A stretch of DNA of 64,000 nt from Candidatus Frackibacter sp. WG13 (GTDB lineage Bacteria; Bacillota; Halanaerobiia; Halobacteroidales; Acetohalobiaceae): positions 52,000-115,999 of the forward strand of contig NZ_FOTT01000006.1 in the NCBI RefSeq assembly GCF_900114655.1. The letters are read 5' to 3'. A program made the translations under genes and the position numbers. The notes beneath the pieces were generated by a model. It saw nothing but the letters and a program-made list of their open reading frames with translations, was not told the origin of the DNA and searched no databases. This document shows positions 44,834-54,169 of the stretch, one piece after another (within the stretch, counting starts at the first letter, position 1; the number at the start of each line of letters is the position of its first letter).

Positions 44834-46216
44834 TTAGTCCCCTTTAAACTTACTTATCAAAATCTTTTCATCTATAAAAATCTTCCCTTTAACTCCAGGA
44901 TCAACAATAATGATTGCTTGGTGTTCTTCGGCATCCCGCATAAGTCTATCAGTCCACTTAGTAATTCCTTGGGTTGTACCATCTATAGCTTTATTCTTTA
45001 ATGTATCTTGATAATATTTTTGCGGTAGTCCGTTATCTGAGACTACATAGATAACATCTTTAAAGGATTGTAAGATTCCAGCGGCAAAGTCCATCAAGAA
45101 AGTCGGCCAAAACTTTTCCATAGTTAGGTCGATATACTGACTAGCAAAGCCTGGGGTCCCGTTTTGTTTGACTAAGTGTGCTTTAACATCGATCTCTCTA
45201 TTGCCGATAATCAACTTTTCTAAAGTTACAAACATCTGTCTTACCCCGTAATCAGCCGTTGCATAACCCAAAAATAGACTACCCTTCGGGATATAGACTT
45301 CACCCTCATATTTAATATCTTTAGTGACTTTAACTAACGCTGGTGATCTAGCTTCGGAACTGACTAAACCAACCTTTAATTGAGCTGGAACTAAAGTACC
45401 AGCTTTGATTCCTCGTTTGATTTCATAACCGCGTTTAGGTTCTTTAAATGTCTTATTAACTACAATTGAACTTCCAACGCGAGTATTAAAGTTATCCACT
45501 ACAACCATTGAACTTGGTTTTATAGCAGAGGGTGCTTGGCGATTCTTATTTTGGTTTGAATAAGCATAATCTAAGTTAGAACTATAGTCTCTATAAGTAT
45601 TAGTTGGGGCTGTAAATTCTCTTCGCTGTTTGTAAGTACGTCTAGCAGTTGGGTTTTCTTTTTTAGTGTTAGTTTGATTTTGGTTTGAGTTATTTTTATT
45701 ACTTGGTCTGTCATTCCTTCTTTCTTGGTCACTTTGGTCTAGTTTGTTAGATATATTAGAAGCTGAATTACTACCTAAGCTTTTATTATTTTGACTACTA
45801 AACTTACTTTCAAGCTCAGCTTTTAACTCCTTTAGCTTAGCTTTCCTCTCTTTTCTAATCTGAATCATCATCCTACGTTGACTTCTATCGATCTGTTTTA
45901 TGATCTCCTCTGCTTCGTTACTAAATGCCCCGGATAACTTCTTATCCAAAACAGCTGATAATTCGTCCTTTTTTAAGTATGTATCTTTGCTACTGGGATT
46001 AATCTTAACTTTTGGTCTTGTAGGCGGCTTAGGCAGATTGTAGTTTATATCTAATATACCAGCCGTTTTCTTTACTTTCTTCGTCGGAAGCAAATTAATC
46101 GCTAGCACTGTAAAGATAATTATAGTTAGAATCAATACCGCAACTGCTTTAAATTTGGGCTTACCCTCTTCATCTATTAATAAATCTTTTAAGCTATTGA
46201 GCTTATCTTTTAACAT
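44834..46216 (-). CDS. VirB10/TrbI/TraB-like core-complex protein
   Basis: 460 aa. One membrane helix at about 23-43 (AVAVLILTIIIFTVLAINLL), a proline/lysine periplasmic spacer (PTRPKVKINPSS), a coiled coil 75-135, an Asn/Gln/Ser-rich linker 140-225, then the conserved C-terminal domain: IKAGTLVPAQLKVGLVSSEA, EVYIPKGSLFLGYATADYG, MFVTLEKLIIGNREIDVKA. In the T4SS core this protein spans from inner to outer membrane and gates the channel. Its presence together with VirB9 implies that the host has an outer membrane. ATG with AGGAGGTG upstream. Confidence 0.82.
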   Translation of the reverse strand: MLKDKLNSLKDLLIDEEGKPKFKAVAVLILTIIIFTVLAINLLPTKKVKKTAGILDINYNLPKPPTRPKVKINPSSKDTYLKKDELSAVLDKKLSGAFSNEAEEIIKQIDRSQRRMMIQIRKERKAKLKELKAELESKFSSQNNKSLGSNSASNISNKLDQSDQERRNDRPSNKNNSNQNQTNTKKENPTARRTYKQRREFTAPTNTYRDYSSNLDYAYSNQNKNRQAPSAIKPSSMVVVDNFNTRVGSSIVVNKTFKEPKRGYEIKRGIKAGTLVPAQLKVGLVSSEARSPALVKVTKDIKYEGEVYIPKGSLFLGYATADYGVRQMFVTLEKLIIGNREIDVKAHLVKQNGTPGFASQYIDLTMEKFWPTFLMDFAAGILQSFKDVIYVVSDNGLPQKYYQDTLKNKAIDGTTQGITKWTDRLMRDAEEHQAIIIVDPGVKGKIFIDEKILISKFKGD

Positions 46217-46239
46217 CTGTTCACCTCCTAAAGAGAAGA

Positions 46240-46347
46240 TTAATCTTTCCTTTTTAAGTGCAATCTGTTCTTATATTGATAAAACTCAATTATAACAAAA
46301 GCTCCAATTACTATTTGAACGAAGTCGTTACTAATCAACTTATTAAT
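46240..46347 (-). CDS. Small membrane peptide between VirB9 and VirB10
   Basis: 35 aa from an ATT codon at 46347, 8 nt after GAGG; the alternative GTG at 46356 overlaps the ribosome site. It has one hydrophobic segment (DFVQIVIGAFVIIEF) followed by a basic tail (YQYKNRLHLKRKD). Its frame fills the gap between two transfer genes. Could fill the VirB7 slot or be an assembly factor, but it has no lipobox. Coding status is moderately supported. Confidence 0.45.
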   Translation of the reverse strand: MNKLISNDFVQIVIGAFVIIEFYQYKNRLHLKRKD

Positions 46348-46352
46348 AGTAA

Positions 46353-47210
46353 TCACCTCTGATAATTTTCAAGCCGAAGATTGATATAATTATTAGCATC
46401 TTCGATAAAAACTTTAAACTCCTGTTTGTGGTAAGGAATATTGGTAATCCTATATTCTTTTGCTTTGCCATTAACATTCATCAAAACTGTATAACTGCTA
46501 TCTAAATAAGCACCTTCTAACAAAATATAATAGTCTTTCATCTCACCTGGTTTTAACTTCTCTTTATTACTCTCCCCAGCCAGAGCAAAGCGTTCTCTCT
46601 TTTCTATATCGATTAAATTAAGGGGAATCCTAATTATCCCCTTAGAATTATTAACTAGCCTAAACCACAATACTGTCTTATTTAGGCTTTTAATCGTTAC
46701 AGCCCGTTTAACTATTAACTTTAAGCTAGGCTTGTTAAATTTAAATCTATTCTTATCTATCTCATAGATATTAATTAGCTCTCTAACCGCTGGGTCAATA
46801 GCTATCTTTCTTTTATTGACTAAGTTAATAATCTCTTTATAATTAATCTTTGGCGCTGCTTTAACATTGACTAAGTCATAATAATCCTGCTTTTTATCTT
46901 CGACTAGATGAAAGACATATTTATTATTCTTCTTCGTTGTTACAATTAAGTTAGTCTTAGCTCCAGCCTTCTTAGGAGTGATCGATAACTTATTATTCTT
47001 CTTATCACTATTAACCTGAAAGTAGTTAGCATTACTTACTGCAAACTCAATTTCACTCTCAAAAAATAAGACAGTTTGAGTACCTAACTTTGTCATGATA
47101 GGAATCGGTTGATTAGTCTGATAGACTGTTTTGATTTTAGCAAATGCTGAACTTGTAATAACTAGCATCAAAACAATTACTATTACAACCTGTAAAGAGT
47201 ATCTCTTCAT
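46353..47210 (-). CDS. VirB9/TraK-like outer-membrane core protein
   Basis: 285 aa with signal peptide (VVIVIVLMLVITSSAFA). The mature N-terminus matches the TraK/VirB9 pattern: QPIPIMTKLGTQTVLFFESE, IEFAVSNANYFQV, KLSITPKKAGAKTNLIVTTK and KYVFHLVE. The C-terminal domain (about 150-285) is a beta sandwich (VLWFRLVNNSKGIIRIPLNL). With VirB10 it builds the outer ring of the conjugation channel. Same strand and spacing as the neighbouring T4SS genes. Confidence 0.75.
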   Translation of the reverse strand: MKRYSLQVVIVIVLMLVITSSAFAKIKTVYQTNQPIPIMTKLGTQTVLFFESEIEFAVSNANYFQVNSDKKNNKLSITPKKAGAKTNLIVTTKKNNKYVFHLVEDKKQDYYDLVNVKAAPKINYKEIINLVNKRKIAIDPAVRELINIYEIDKNRFKFNKPSLKLIVKRAVTIKSLNKTVLWFRLVNNSKGIIRIPLNLIDIEKRERFALAGESNKEKLKPGEMKDYYILLEGAYLDSSYTVLMNVNGKAKEYRITNIPYHKQEFKVFIEDANNYINLRLENYQR

Positions 47211-47299
47211 TTTCCTAACCTCCTTAGATAAATTTTGAATATTTTAATTAGATAAGGTCATATTATTAAAAAGATCATTTTTTTCATTTTCTCTCCTAT

Positions 47300-47348
47300 G
47301 ACCAAGTCGAAGCTAAGCTGTACAGTAAAGTGTAGCTTCGACTTGGTT
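47300..47348. repeat. 15-bp perfect hairpin between VirB8 and VirB9
   Basis: ACCAAGTCGAAGCTA (47301-47315) pairs with TAGCTTCGACTTGGT (47333-47347), loop 17 nt. Directly after the VirB8 stop on the minus strand, with no U tract beyond, so more likely an RNA-processing or attenuation element than a full terminator. Confidence 0.65.
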
Positions 47349-47957
47349 CTAATTTATTGAAACCTCCTTAATCTCAAATACCTCTAACCCCCAAATATTT
47401 TTTGAGTTTATAGCTGTTGGGCGAAAAGCAATCTTAATCTGTACTGGACTTGTCCTGTCTATAAAATCAGTTACTCTTAACTTAACTGCCTGCACTTCTA
47501 TTAAATAACCATCCTTATACTTTCTTGCTTTATCTGTTAGTATCTTTTTAACTTGAATGCTACTAGTAATTTGATTCTTCTTGATCGTCTCAATATAACC
47601 GCCCTTCTTCATCTCTTTAATATAATCTCCTCTTATATCCTCAGCCATTAAAGGTAAAGCCTTCTCGATTTGATCGATATATGTCTCACTATTCCAATCA
47701 TAGACAGAGTTTAAAAAGTAAGTAATAAACTGTTTATAATTAATCATATTCTCTACTCTCTTATCCTTAATCTCCATTGGAATCGGCACCCCTTGCTTGT
47801 TGACTCCGACAACAATCTGTTCTTTATTTAAAGTAATAATTAAGCTTACTGTTAAGCCTATAACTACTACTAATAATATAAAGGTAACTATCTTTAAGGT
47901 TTGGTAGGCTGTACTTAAGTTAGCTAAAGGGTTAGTAAACTTCTCAAATAGTCTCAT
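47349..47957 (-). CDS. VirB8/TrbF-like assembly protein
   Basis: 202 aa. One N-terminal membrane helix (about 26-46, FILLVVVIGLTVSLIITL) after a short cytoplasmic stretch (FEKFTNPLANLSTAYQTLK), then a periplasmic NTF2-like domain: VENMINYKQFITYFLNSVYD, YIDQIEKALPLMAEDIRGDY, IQVKKILTDKARKYKDGYL, VRVTDFIDRTSPVQIK-type strands. This is the size and topology of VirB8, which nucleates the inner-membrane complex. Placed between VirB5-like and VirB9, the standard order. Confidence 0.75.
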   Translation of the reverse strand: MRLFEKFTNPLANLSTAYQTLKIVTFILLVVVIGLTVSLIITLNKEQIVVGVNKQGVPIPMEIKDKRVENMINYKQFITYFLNSVYDWNSETYIDQIEKALPLMAEDIRGDYIKEMKKGGYIETIKKNQITSSIQVKKILTDKARKYKDGYLIEVQAVKLRVTDFIDRTSPVQIKIAFRPTAINSKNIWGLEVFEIKEVSIN

Positions 47958-47972
47958 CTTAAACCTCCTTTC

Positions 47973-48893
47973 TTAATTAAGCAGCTTATGCTTCATTTCA
48001 ATATAATCTTCTTTAACTTCATCAATACTATCTTTATTTGTTTTTACAGCCTGCATCTTATTTAAATCAGATAGTGCCTGTAATATCTTGAGATTAATCT
48101 GATTATTAAATAACATCTGTTTATTTAAACTCTGTAATAAAGCAGGTATATTAGAACGCTTAAGATTTTGGTTTTTAGCCATATTATCTTCAATCTGCTC
48201 TAAATCTTTTTGGGTCTTTTTTATATATGTCGGCATTGAATCAGCCTTAGGTACTACTATAGGCTGAGAAGATTTATCCTTATATATCTCTAAGTTCATA
48301 TACCTAGAAAGCAGTTGGTTATATAGCTTACTTAAATTATTTAATCTAGCTTTAAGATTCTTTATCTGTTCTTCATTTCTCTCTTGTTTAGAAGTATCAG
48401 GATTTGAATCTATTATAGGATCTTGATCATTACTTTGACTTTCACTATCTGAGTCTCCAGCCATTACTTTGCGAAACTCTTTTATTTTTTCAACTCTTTG
48501 CTTAGACGGCTTATTATTAGTCGATGATTTTACTACATCTACGTCCGCATAGATAATATCCGCAGCTGTCCTTATAACTTCCTTCCACTCCTCTAGACTC
48601 ATATTATCAAAATCGTAATCTGCTAAATCTAATAGCTTAGAGTTACCTAACAAAGCTCTAAATAATGCTTCCTGGTCTTTGTATTGGTCAAGCTGTTTCT
48701 TTAATTTCATCACCTGTTCATTAAGATATAAAAGCTTTTGAACATTATCCTCTAAATACTTAACTTCCGACCCCATCGGCACCCTATAAACGGCCTGAGG
48801 AATTGCTTGGTCACCTAACAAAGCAAAGGTATTTAGATTATAAGCTAACATTAAAACTCCAACTAAGACTAAAAGTAAGATTTTCTTCTTCAC
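47973..48893 (-). CDS. VirB5/TrbJ-like exported coiled-coil protein
   Basis: 306 aa, signal peptide ILLLVLVGVLMLAYNLNTFA, then an almost entirely helical chain with strong coiled coil (VKYLEDNVQKLLYLNEQVMK, LKARLNNLSKLYNQLLSRY, later LLQSLNKQMLFNNQINLKIL). A Ser/Asp/Gln-rich flexible stretch divides it around 150-170. VirB5/TrbJ proteins are periplasmic helical subunits at the pilus base or tip. Position between VirB4 and VirB8 fits. Assignment from topology and context. Confidence 0.6.
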   Translation of the reverse strand: MKKKILLLVLVGVLMLAYNLNTFALLGDQAIPQAVYRVPMGSEVKYLEDNVQKLLYLNEQVMKLKKQLDQYKDQEALFRALLGNSKLLDLADYDFDNMSLEEWKEVIRTAADIIYADVDVVKSSTNNKPSKQRVEKIKEFRKVMAGDSDSESQSNDQDPIIDSNPDTSKQERNEEQIKNLKARLNNLSKLYNQLLSRYMNLEIYKDKSSQPIVVPKADSMPTYIKKTQKDLEQIEDNMAKNQNLKRSNIPALLQSLNKQMLFNNQINLKILQALSDLNKMQAVKTNKDSIDEVKEDYIEMKHKLLN

Positions 48894-48909
48894 TTTATCT
48901 GCCTCCTAA

Positions 48910-49077
48910 CTACGTTATTTTAATAAAGACTTCGCCAAAACGGCTCTTTAAATCAGCTAAATAGTCTTCACTTCTCTTCTTTGACTTAAACTTCTTTCTC
49001 TTCTTCCACTTTAAGAGCTGATAAAAAAACAAATTTTCTATTATTAAAATTAGAATTAACTTTATAAGTAGACCCAT
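48910..49077 (-). CDS. Small membrane protein of the transfer operon
   Basis: 55 aa: MGLLIKLILILIIENLFFYQ forms one membrane helix, followed by a strongly basic stretch (LLKWKKRKKFKSKKR) and a short helical tail (DYLADLKSRFGEVFIKIT). ATG is preceded by AAAGGGTG. It fills the gap between VirB4 (7 nt) and the VirB5-like gene (16 nt), so it is very probably translated. Topology resembles the peptide at 46240. Function unknown. Confidence 0.6.
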   Translation of the reverse strand: MGLLIKLILILIIENLFFYQLLKWKKRKKFKSKKRSEDYLADLKSRFGEVFIKIT

Positions 49078-49084
49078 CTTCAAT

Positions 49085-51604
49085 TCACCCTTTCTTTAGA
49101 TACTCTTTGGCTAAATAATCTAAAACTTTAACAATATTGTCATCAAACTTCTTAAAGGCTTCATCATAGTTAAAAGAACTATAGGTAGTAAAGCCGTATG
49201 GACATCTACTAGCTAAAAAGTTCAAAGCCTTAATTAAGTCATTATCAAATGCTTTCAAAACTTGATTAAATAAGCTGATATCGTTAGAGTTCGTAGTTGC
49301 CATCCAGTACTCAAATGCTCCCGGGACTACTCTACCTATAAAAGATAACTGAGGAAGTCTTATAAAGACATCACTATATACTCCCTTAACACTGTTTAAG
49401 TTCTTTATTTCAGTTATATCCTGTTTAGATAGATTTAAAGTATTCTTAAGCTTATCATAATCAGCCCCTGAGCTTTGCCTTAAAATATAGAAGAAAGATA
49501 TATTCTCCATAATTCCCGGCGTATGCTTATTATCTGCAAAGTCTGAAATAGACTGTGAAATTGAAAAGATACTAGCACCGTATTTTCTTAAGGTACGATA
49601 CATCTCTTCTAGAAGCTGACCGCCTTGTTCAGTTAAAAATAACTGCCAGACTTCATCAAAGATAAATAACTTCTTACGATCTCTATCTAATTCTGCCTTA
49701 TACCAAGAAACACTTGAAATATAGAACATAAAGACCTCTAGTATTTCGGGATAACTTTCTAAGCCCTTTAAGTCCATTGCCAAAATATCGCTGCTTACAT
49801 CTAAGTTACTTTCTTTATTATTTAAAAAGCTGCCGTATCTTCCTTTAGTCCACCGCTTTAAATGTCGGTACGCCTTACGTTTCTTACGTTTCATCTCTTG
49901 GTCCTTAAACTCTAGCTTATCTATTGCATCAACAAAGTCAGAAATTATCGGCTTATTGATCTCTTCTTCTTTAACTTTAGCTATTGCTTCGTTAATAATT
50001 ATCTTCATATCGTTAGAGATCGGTTCATTCTCTTCTCTAATCATTACTTCTATAATTGCCCGCCAAAAGAGTTCTTTATTATCAGTCTTAATATCGAAAG
50101 GGTTAATAGCATATTTAGTAGAGACTTCAAAGTAATCACCACCTAAAGTCTCAACAAACTTCTTATAGCTTCCGCCTTTATCAATAATTAAGATTATCGG
50201 CTCATAGGCTAAGTAATTAAGACTAATATAGTTCATTGTAAAGGATTTACCGCTTCCACTAGCACCGATAGTAAGTCCATTCTTATTAATGAATTCATCT
50301 GACATTGGGTTTAGATAAGTAACTGAATTATACTTATTTCTAAAGATCATCAATGGTTCACCAATCCCTGTCGGTGGACCAAAGATCGGTAGTAAATCTG
50401 TAACATAAGAAGTCTTAAACTTAAAGTCTCTAAAGTTATTAAACTTAATATTACCTGGTAGAGAGCTTAAATAAAGCTGGAAGTTAGCAATACTCTCTTC
50501 AAAGCCTTGGGCACCTTCTAAATGCCGGATACTACTTAAAAGCTCATCACAGTTCTTATTTAACTCTCTTTTACTATCTGCTTTGACTAATATCAACAGT
50601 TCAAACTTAAATAGGTTCTCTTTACCGCTGACCATATCTGTAAGCAGTTCGGATATATCTGCTTCCTTAGCTTCGGCTTCCTCATCTATATCACTGCCAA
50701 ATAGATCAAACTTTAAGGCTCTAGTTACTCTTTTTTGTGTCTTTAACTTTTGAGTTTGATTATGCTTATCTAAAATCTTTAAATTAACAATCACATCATA
50801 CTCAAAGTTAAGCTCAGCATTAGTTAAGTACTTAATTAAAGTAGGTCTTACAAACTCCGGCTCATTTTTTAGAGTAATGAATTTAAAGTACTTATCTCCA
50901 ATCTGTAAATGATTATAAGCCTTTTTCATGCAGCAATGAGTTAGATCATGTTTAGTCTCAAACTTAACATTCTTTAATACTTCCTGATTAATTTGCGAAG
51001 CAACAAAATCAATTACTTCCTCTTCGCTAGGTTGAATAACTTCAAAATCTGCTTTCTGTAAATAATATCTATACTTCTCTTGAATCTCTTTTAGATCTTG
51101 AATTATCTCTTTAAAATGTAGTTTAACCTCTTTGTTTAATCTATTTGGAGAATAGATTAAGCTCTTAACCTTATCTACTTTAAAGTCATACTTCTTTCTT
51201 ATAATTAAGAATAAAGAATAACGAAAGAGTCGATTTCTTTGAATATCTTGATCTAGCTTATCTATCCTCTTTTTAAATAACTCTTTAACTAATTTACTAT
51301 CTGATTGATTCTGTTTAAGATGGCCTTCTTTAAGATCACTAAAGTCTTTATACTTCTTAAAGTAAAATTGAAGAGCAAGATTATCTTCTAGGGCATTTAA
51401 GAAATGAATTAATTTCTGTTTTAAATCTATTAGCTCTTCATCACTTAAAGTCTCATCATAAACAGGTTTAATCTCTAATACTAAGCCTACGCTCTCATCC
51501 TCATAAAAGATGATATTATCTATAAAGTCTAAGTAAGGAAGATAATCAGAGAGAGAATTTTTAACACTCTCCCTCTCTTTATCTAACAAAGCTTGTTTAA
51601 CCAC
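49085..51604 (-). CDS. virB4: VirB4-type conjugation ATPase
   Basis: 839 aa, the usual VirB4 size. N-terminal TraC/CagE domain, then Walker A TIGASGSGKSFTMN near 450, LIIDKGGSYKKF, Walker B KLFIFDEVWQLF near 650, and a conserved ISQSISDFADN-type motif. VirB4 powers pilus assembly and substrate transfer at the inner membrane. ATG with GGAGGGATAG upstream; 3 nt after virB3. The best-conserved T4SS protein in the window and the firmest evidence for conjugation. Confidence 0.93.
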   Translation of the reverse strand: MVKQALLDKERESVKNSLSDYLPYLDFIDNIIFYEDESVGLVLEIKPVYDETLSDEELIDLKQKLIHFLNALEDNLALQFYFKKYKDFSDLKEGHLKQNQSDSKLVKELFKKRIDKLDQDIQRNRLFRYSLFLIIRKKYDFKVDKVKSLIYSPNRLNKEVKLHFKEIIQDLKEIQEKYRYYLQKADFEVIQPSEEEVIDFVASQINQEVLKNVKFETKHDLTHCCMKKAYNHLQIGDKYFKFITLKNEPEFVRPTLIKYLTNAELNFEYDVIVNLKILDKHNQTQKLKTQKRVTRALKFDLFGSDIDEEAEAKEADISELLTDMVSGKENLFKFELLILVKADSKRELNKNCDELLSSIRHLEGAQGFEESIANFQLYLSSLPGNIKFNNFRDFKFKTSYVTDLLPIFGPPTGIGEPLMIFRNKYNSVTYLNPMSDEFINKNGLTIGASGSGKSFTMNYISLNYLAYEPIILIIDKGGSYKKFVETLGGDYFEVSTKYAINPFDIKTDNKELFWRAIIEVMIREENEPISNDMKIIINEAIAKVKEEEINKPIISDFVDAIDKLEFKDQEMKRKKRKAYRHLKRWTKGRYGSFLNNKESNLDVSSDILAMDLKGLESYPEILEVFMFYISSVSWYKAELDRDRKKLFIFDEVWQLFLTEQGGQLLEEMYRTLRKYGASIFSISQSISDFADNKHTPGIMENISFFYILRQSSGADYDKLKNTLNLSKQDITEIKNLNSVKGVYSDVFIRLPQLSFIGRVVPGAFEYWMATTNSNDISLFNQVLKAFDNDLIKALNFLASRCPYGFTTYSSFNYDEAFKKFDDNIVKVLDYLAKEYLKKG

Positions 51605-51607
51605 TAA

Positions 51608-51859
51608 CTATCCCTCCTTTTTATTACCTGACAGCTGATTAGGCGTCTTAATGTAGTCTAGATAATGCTTAATTACTCCTGGTCGATTCATTCTTTGATA
51701 GATATAGAGTAAGACTGCTAAACTCAAACCGATAGCAACACCAATCCCAACTACATTAAATACCTGTCCTAAGGCGGTAAAGAACATAAAGATGACTGCA
51801 TTAAGTAAAATACTCTGTTTAGAACTTAGCTTATAACTTTTAGTCTGCGGTAAAGACAT
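51608..51859 (-). CDS. VirB3-like membrane protein
   Basis: 83 aa. Two adjacent hydrophobic helices (SILLNAVIFMFFTALGQVF and VVGIGVAIGLSLAVLLYIY) followed by RMNRPGVIKHYLDYIK, a short basic tail. This size, topology and position directly before VirB4 match VirB3/TrbD, which partners VirB4 at the inner membrane. Spacing of 23 nt from the pilin-like gene. Confidence 0.7.
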   Translation of the reverse strand: MSLPQTKSYKLSSKQSILLNAVIFMFFTALGQVFNVVGIGVAIGLSLAVLLYIYQRMNRPGVIKHYLDYIKTPNQLSGNKKEG

Positions 51860-51882
51860 CCTATCACCTCACTTACTTAAAT

Positions 51883-52224
51883 TTATCTAAACATTCCCAT
51901 CAGCCATGAGACCAACGTCGGCGATAAAGCAATAATACCTACGCCAAAGACTGCGCTAGCTACCTTCTTTTTACCTTCCTCAGCTCCGGTCATAAGATAA
52001 AAACCGCTAACTCCCATCATTAACACGCCAGCTAAAGGTAGTAATTTATAGATAAAGAACTGAATAAATTTATCGACCTTGGTTAGAACCTGGTCTCCTT
52101 GGTTGCTATTCTTATTAGCATCTTTGATTACATCAAGAATACTCGTCTGTTCAGCTAAGACTGTACCACCAATCATACTTAACATTATTAATGTTAAAAG
52201 AAATACCGCTATATACTTTTTCAT
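51883..52224 (-). CDS. VirB2-like pilin
   Basis: 113 aa. Signal peptide (AVFLLTLIMLSMIGGTVLAEQ), a charged linker, then two hydrophobic helices separated by a small polar loop: FFIYKLLPLAGVLMMGVSGF, then GAEEGKKK, then VASAVFGVGIIALSPTLV. VirB2/TrbC pilins have precisely this form. First gene of the virB2-virB3-virB4 unit. ATG with AAAGGAGG upstream. Confidence 0.75.
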   Translation of the reverse strand: MKKYIAVFLLTLIMLSMIGGTVLAEQTSILDVIKDANKNSNQGDQVLTKVDKFIQFFIYKLLPLAGVLMMGVSGFYLMTGAEEGKKKVASAVFGVGIIALSPTLVSWLMGMFR

Positions 52225-52334
52225 TTAATCATTCCTCCTTTAAAATTGATAGTTTAAACCTGTCTTTGCTTCGTAGGGATAAATATTACAGTTAATTTCA
52301 GAAAACCACCTCCTTTCTTCCCTAAACTTAATTT

Positions 52335-54029
52335 CTATTGAGGGAAACTATCTGTATTTCCTTGAAAATCTGTTTTTACTACATAGAAGTCATCATCACC
52401 TACTGTATTGAGGTTTTCAGTTTCTCCTAATCCTAAATAACCATCACTAATCTCTACAACGCCTTGGAATTCATTATCTTCTGGACTAGATGGTCCATAA
52501 GTCTTAGCCCATAATTCACTACCTAAAGAACTAATTTTAGTTAAAACTCCCTGGTATTGGTCAACAGGCCTTGCTCTTCCAACCATCATAAGACTACCAT
52601 CAAATAATAACTTTAAAGATTTACAATCGAAACTAGCAATAGATGGGGTTGTTTCCCAAAGTTTAACTCCTTGACTATCTAATTTTAATAATGTTTGCCT
52701 ATCTTCTTTAACTAAAGTAAAACCATTATCACTAGTCTCTACTACGCCATTAAATCTATCGTAAGACCCTGTAGTTGAATAAGTATAGTTCCACTGTTCA
52801 ACTCCAGTAGAATCTAACTTTACAGCATACGGATTATTATTACCTGTACCATCATCTTTTTCTCCGACTGCCAAATACCCACCATCAGATGTTGAAATAA
52901 CTTTATTTATACCTGTTAAATTAGTAATATAAGTATTTGTAGATAACTGGCTTCCACTATTATCAGTTTCTATACTATAAACATCACTGGATCCAGCCTG
53001 AGCACCAGTACTACCTATCAATTTATAACCATTGTTGGTCAGTTCGAAATCATAAAGATATTCGTAAGCACCATTATTAAACTCTTTACTCCAGCTTTCA
53101 TTACCTTGGGAATCTATCTTAGTTAAAATAAAATCTTTGTCTGCATTATCACTCTCTCCAGCTAAAACATATCCTCCGTTATTAGCTTCTTTTATAAATA
53201 AATAGTGTGAAGTGTTGGTTGTTCCTAAAGTTGTTTTTTCCCATACTTGATTACCTTTACTGTCAATTTTCATTACATAGCTTCCACCGCTACTTGAATA
53301 AATGCCATCATAACGACCACCGATTACAATATAATTATCATCTATAGTTTCTATTGCTCCATAAGCTGTAGATGTTTGTCCATTTCCAACATTAAATGCT
53401 TTCTGCCAAACTGCCGAAGTCACTGTTATATCTTTAGAAGTACTAACACTATTACTCCCATCAGAAACTGTAACTTCGATAGTATATGTTCCTGTACTAG
53501 ATGGTGAAGTATAAGTTACACTATTTCCTGTGTCGCTAATACTACCATTAGTAGTATTGTAAGAATAACTTAGGCTATCTTCTTCTGGATCAGAGGCATC
53601 AACTGTAACTATAGCCGTCTCTCCGACTTGAATAGTTGATGGGCTGATAGTTACAGAATTAATTACTGGTGAATCATTTGAACCAACTTGAATCTCTTTA
53701 CTACTAGTTACTTTGCCTCCTTTAGCATCAGAAACTAATACTTTAATCTCATATGTACCTGCCTTAGAAGGTGCTTGATAGGTGACATTAGCTCCACTTC
53801 CAGATACCTTACCTTTAGTTGCACTCCAGGAATAACCTATCTTATCACCGTCTGGATCTGAAGCCTGCACTGACACATCTATACTTTCATCTGCCCGCAT
53901 TGTCTGTGAACTAAGATTAAGTGATTTGATTACTGGATTCTTATTACTAGCACCACTATTACTTAAACACCCAGTTAGAAGAAGAGGAATTAATAATAAA
54001 ACGGCTATCAAAATATACTTTTTTCTCAT
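52335..54029 (-). CDS. Lipoprotein with PKD/Ig-like domains and beta-propeller repeats
   Basis: 564 aa. Lipobox LLLTGCLSNSG gives a lipid-anchored Cys. Two Ig/PKD-type domains (about 32-118 and 120-205; DPDGDKIGYSWSATKG and DPEEDSLSYSYNTTNG are matching motifs). Then about seven repeats of 45-50 aa with a YVMKIDSKGNQVWEKT / FILTKIDSQGNESWSKEF core, a SBBP-type beta propeller. Such surface proteins bind glycans or partner cells. Located immediately upstream of the pilin gene. Probably a mating-contact lipoprotein. ATG start after a GGGGTTGAG site. Confidence 0.82.
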   Translation of the reverse strand: MRKKYILIAVLLLIPLLLTGCLSNSGASNKNPVIKSLNLSSQTMRADESIDVSVQASDPDGDKIGYSWSATKGKVSGSGANVTYQAPSKAGTYEIKVLVSDAKGGKVTSSKEIQVGSNDSPVINSVTISPSTIQVGETAIVTVDASDPEEDSLSYSYNTTNGSISDTGNSVTYTSPSSTGTYTIEVTVSDGSNSVSTSKDITVTSAVWQKAFNVGNGQTSTAYGAIETIDDNYIVIGGRYDGIYSSSGGSYVMKIDSKGNQVWEKTTLGTTNTSHYLFIKEANNGGYVLAGESDNADKDFILTKIDSQGNESWSKEFNNGAYEYLYDFELTNNGYKLIGSTGAQAGSSDVYSIETDNSGSQLSTNTYITNLTGINKVISTSDGGYLAVGEKDDGTGNNNPYAVKLDSTGVEQWNYTYSTTGSYDRFNGVVETSDNGFTLVKEDRQTLLKLDSQGVKLWETTPSIASFDCKSLKLLFDGSLMMVGRARPVDQYQGVLTKISSLGSELWAKTYGPSSPEDNEFQGVVEISDGYLGLGETENLNTVGDDDFYVVKTDFQGNTDSFPQ

Positions 54030-54064
54030 AAGCTCAACCCCTTAATCTAAAATTTATTTTTAAA

Positions 54065-54157
54065 AGGGAAGAAAGAAAATCAAGCTACTTATGGTTTTTG
54101 CCACGACCCACATAAATTATTTAGATGCCTTGATTGAATTTAAGTCCTTTCTTCCCT
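54065..54157 (-). promoter_or_regulatory. Structured leader of the propeller lipoprotein gene
   Basis: Three nested pairings: AGGGAAGAAAG / CTTTCTTCCCT (54065-54075, 54147-54157), AATCAAG / CTTGATT (54078-54084, 54129-54135) and an apical TTATG / CATAA. On the minus strand it lies 35 nt before the lipoprotein start and 13 nt past the stop of the preceding gene. Either a terminator-like separator or a regulatory leader; not a riboswitch family I recognise. Confidence 0.45.
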
Positions 54158-54169
54158 AAGACTAGCTAA

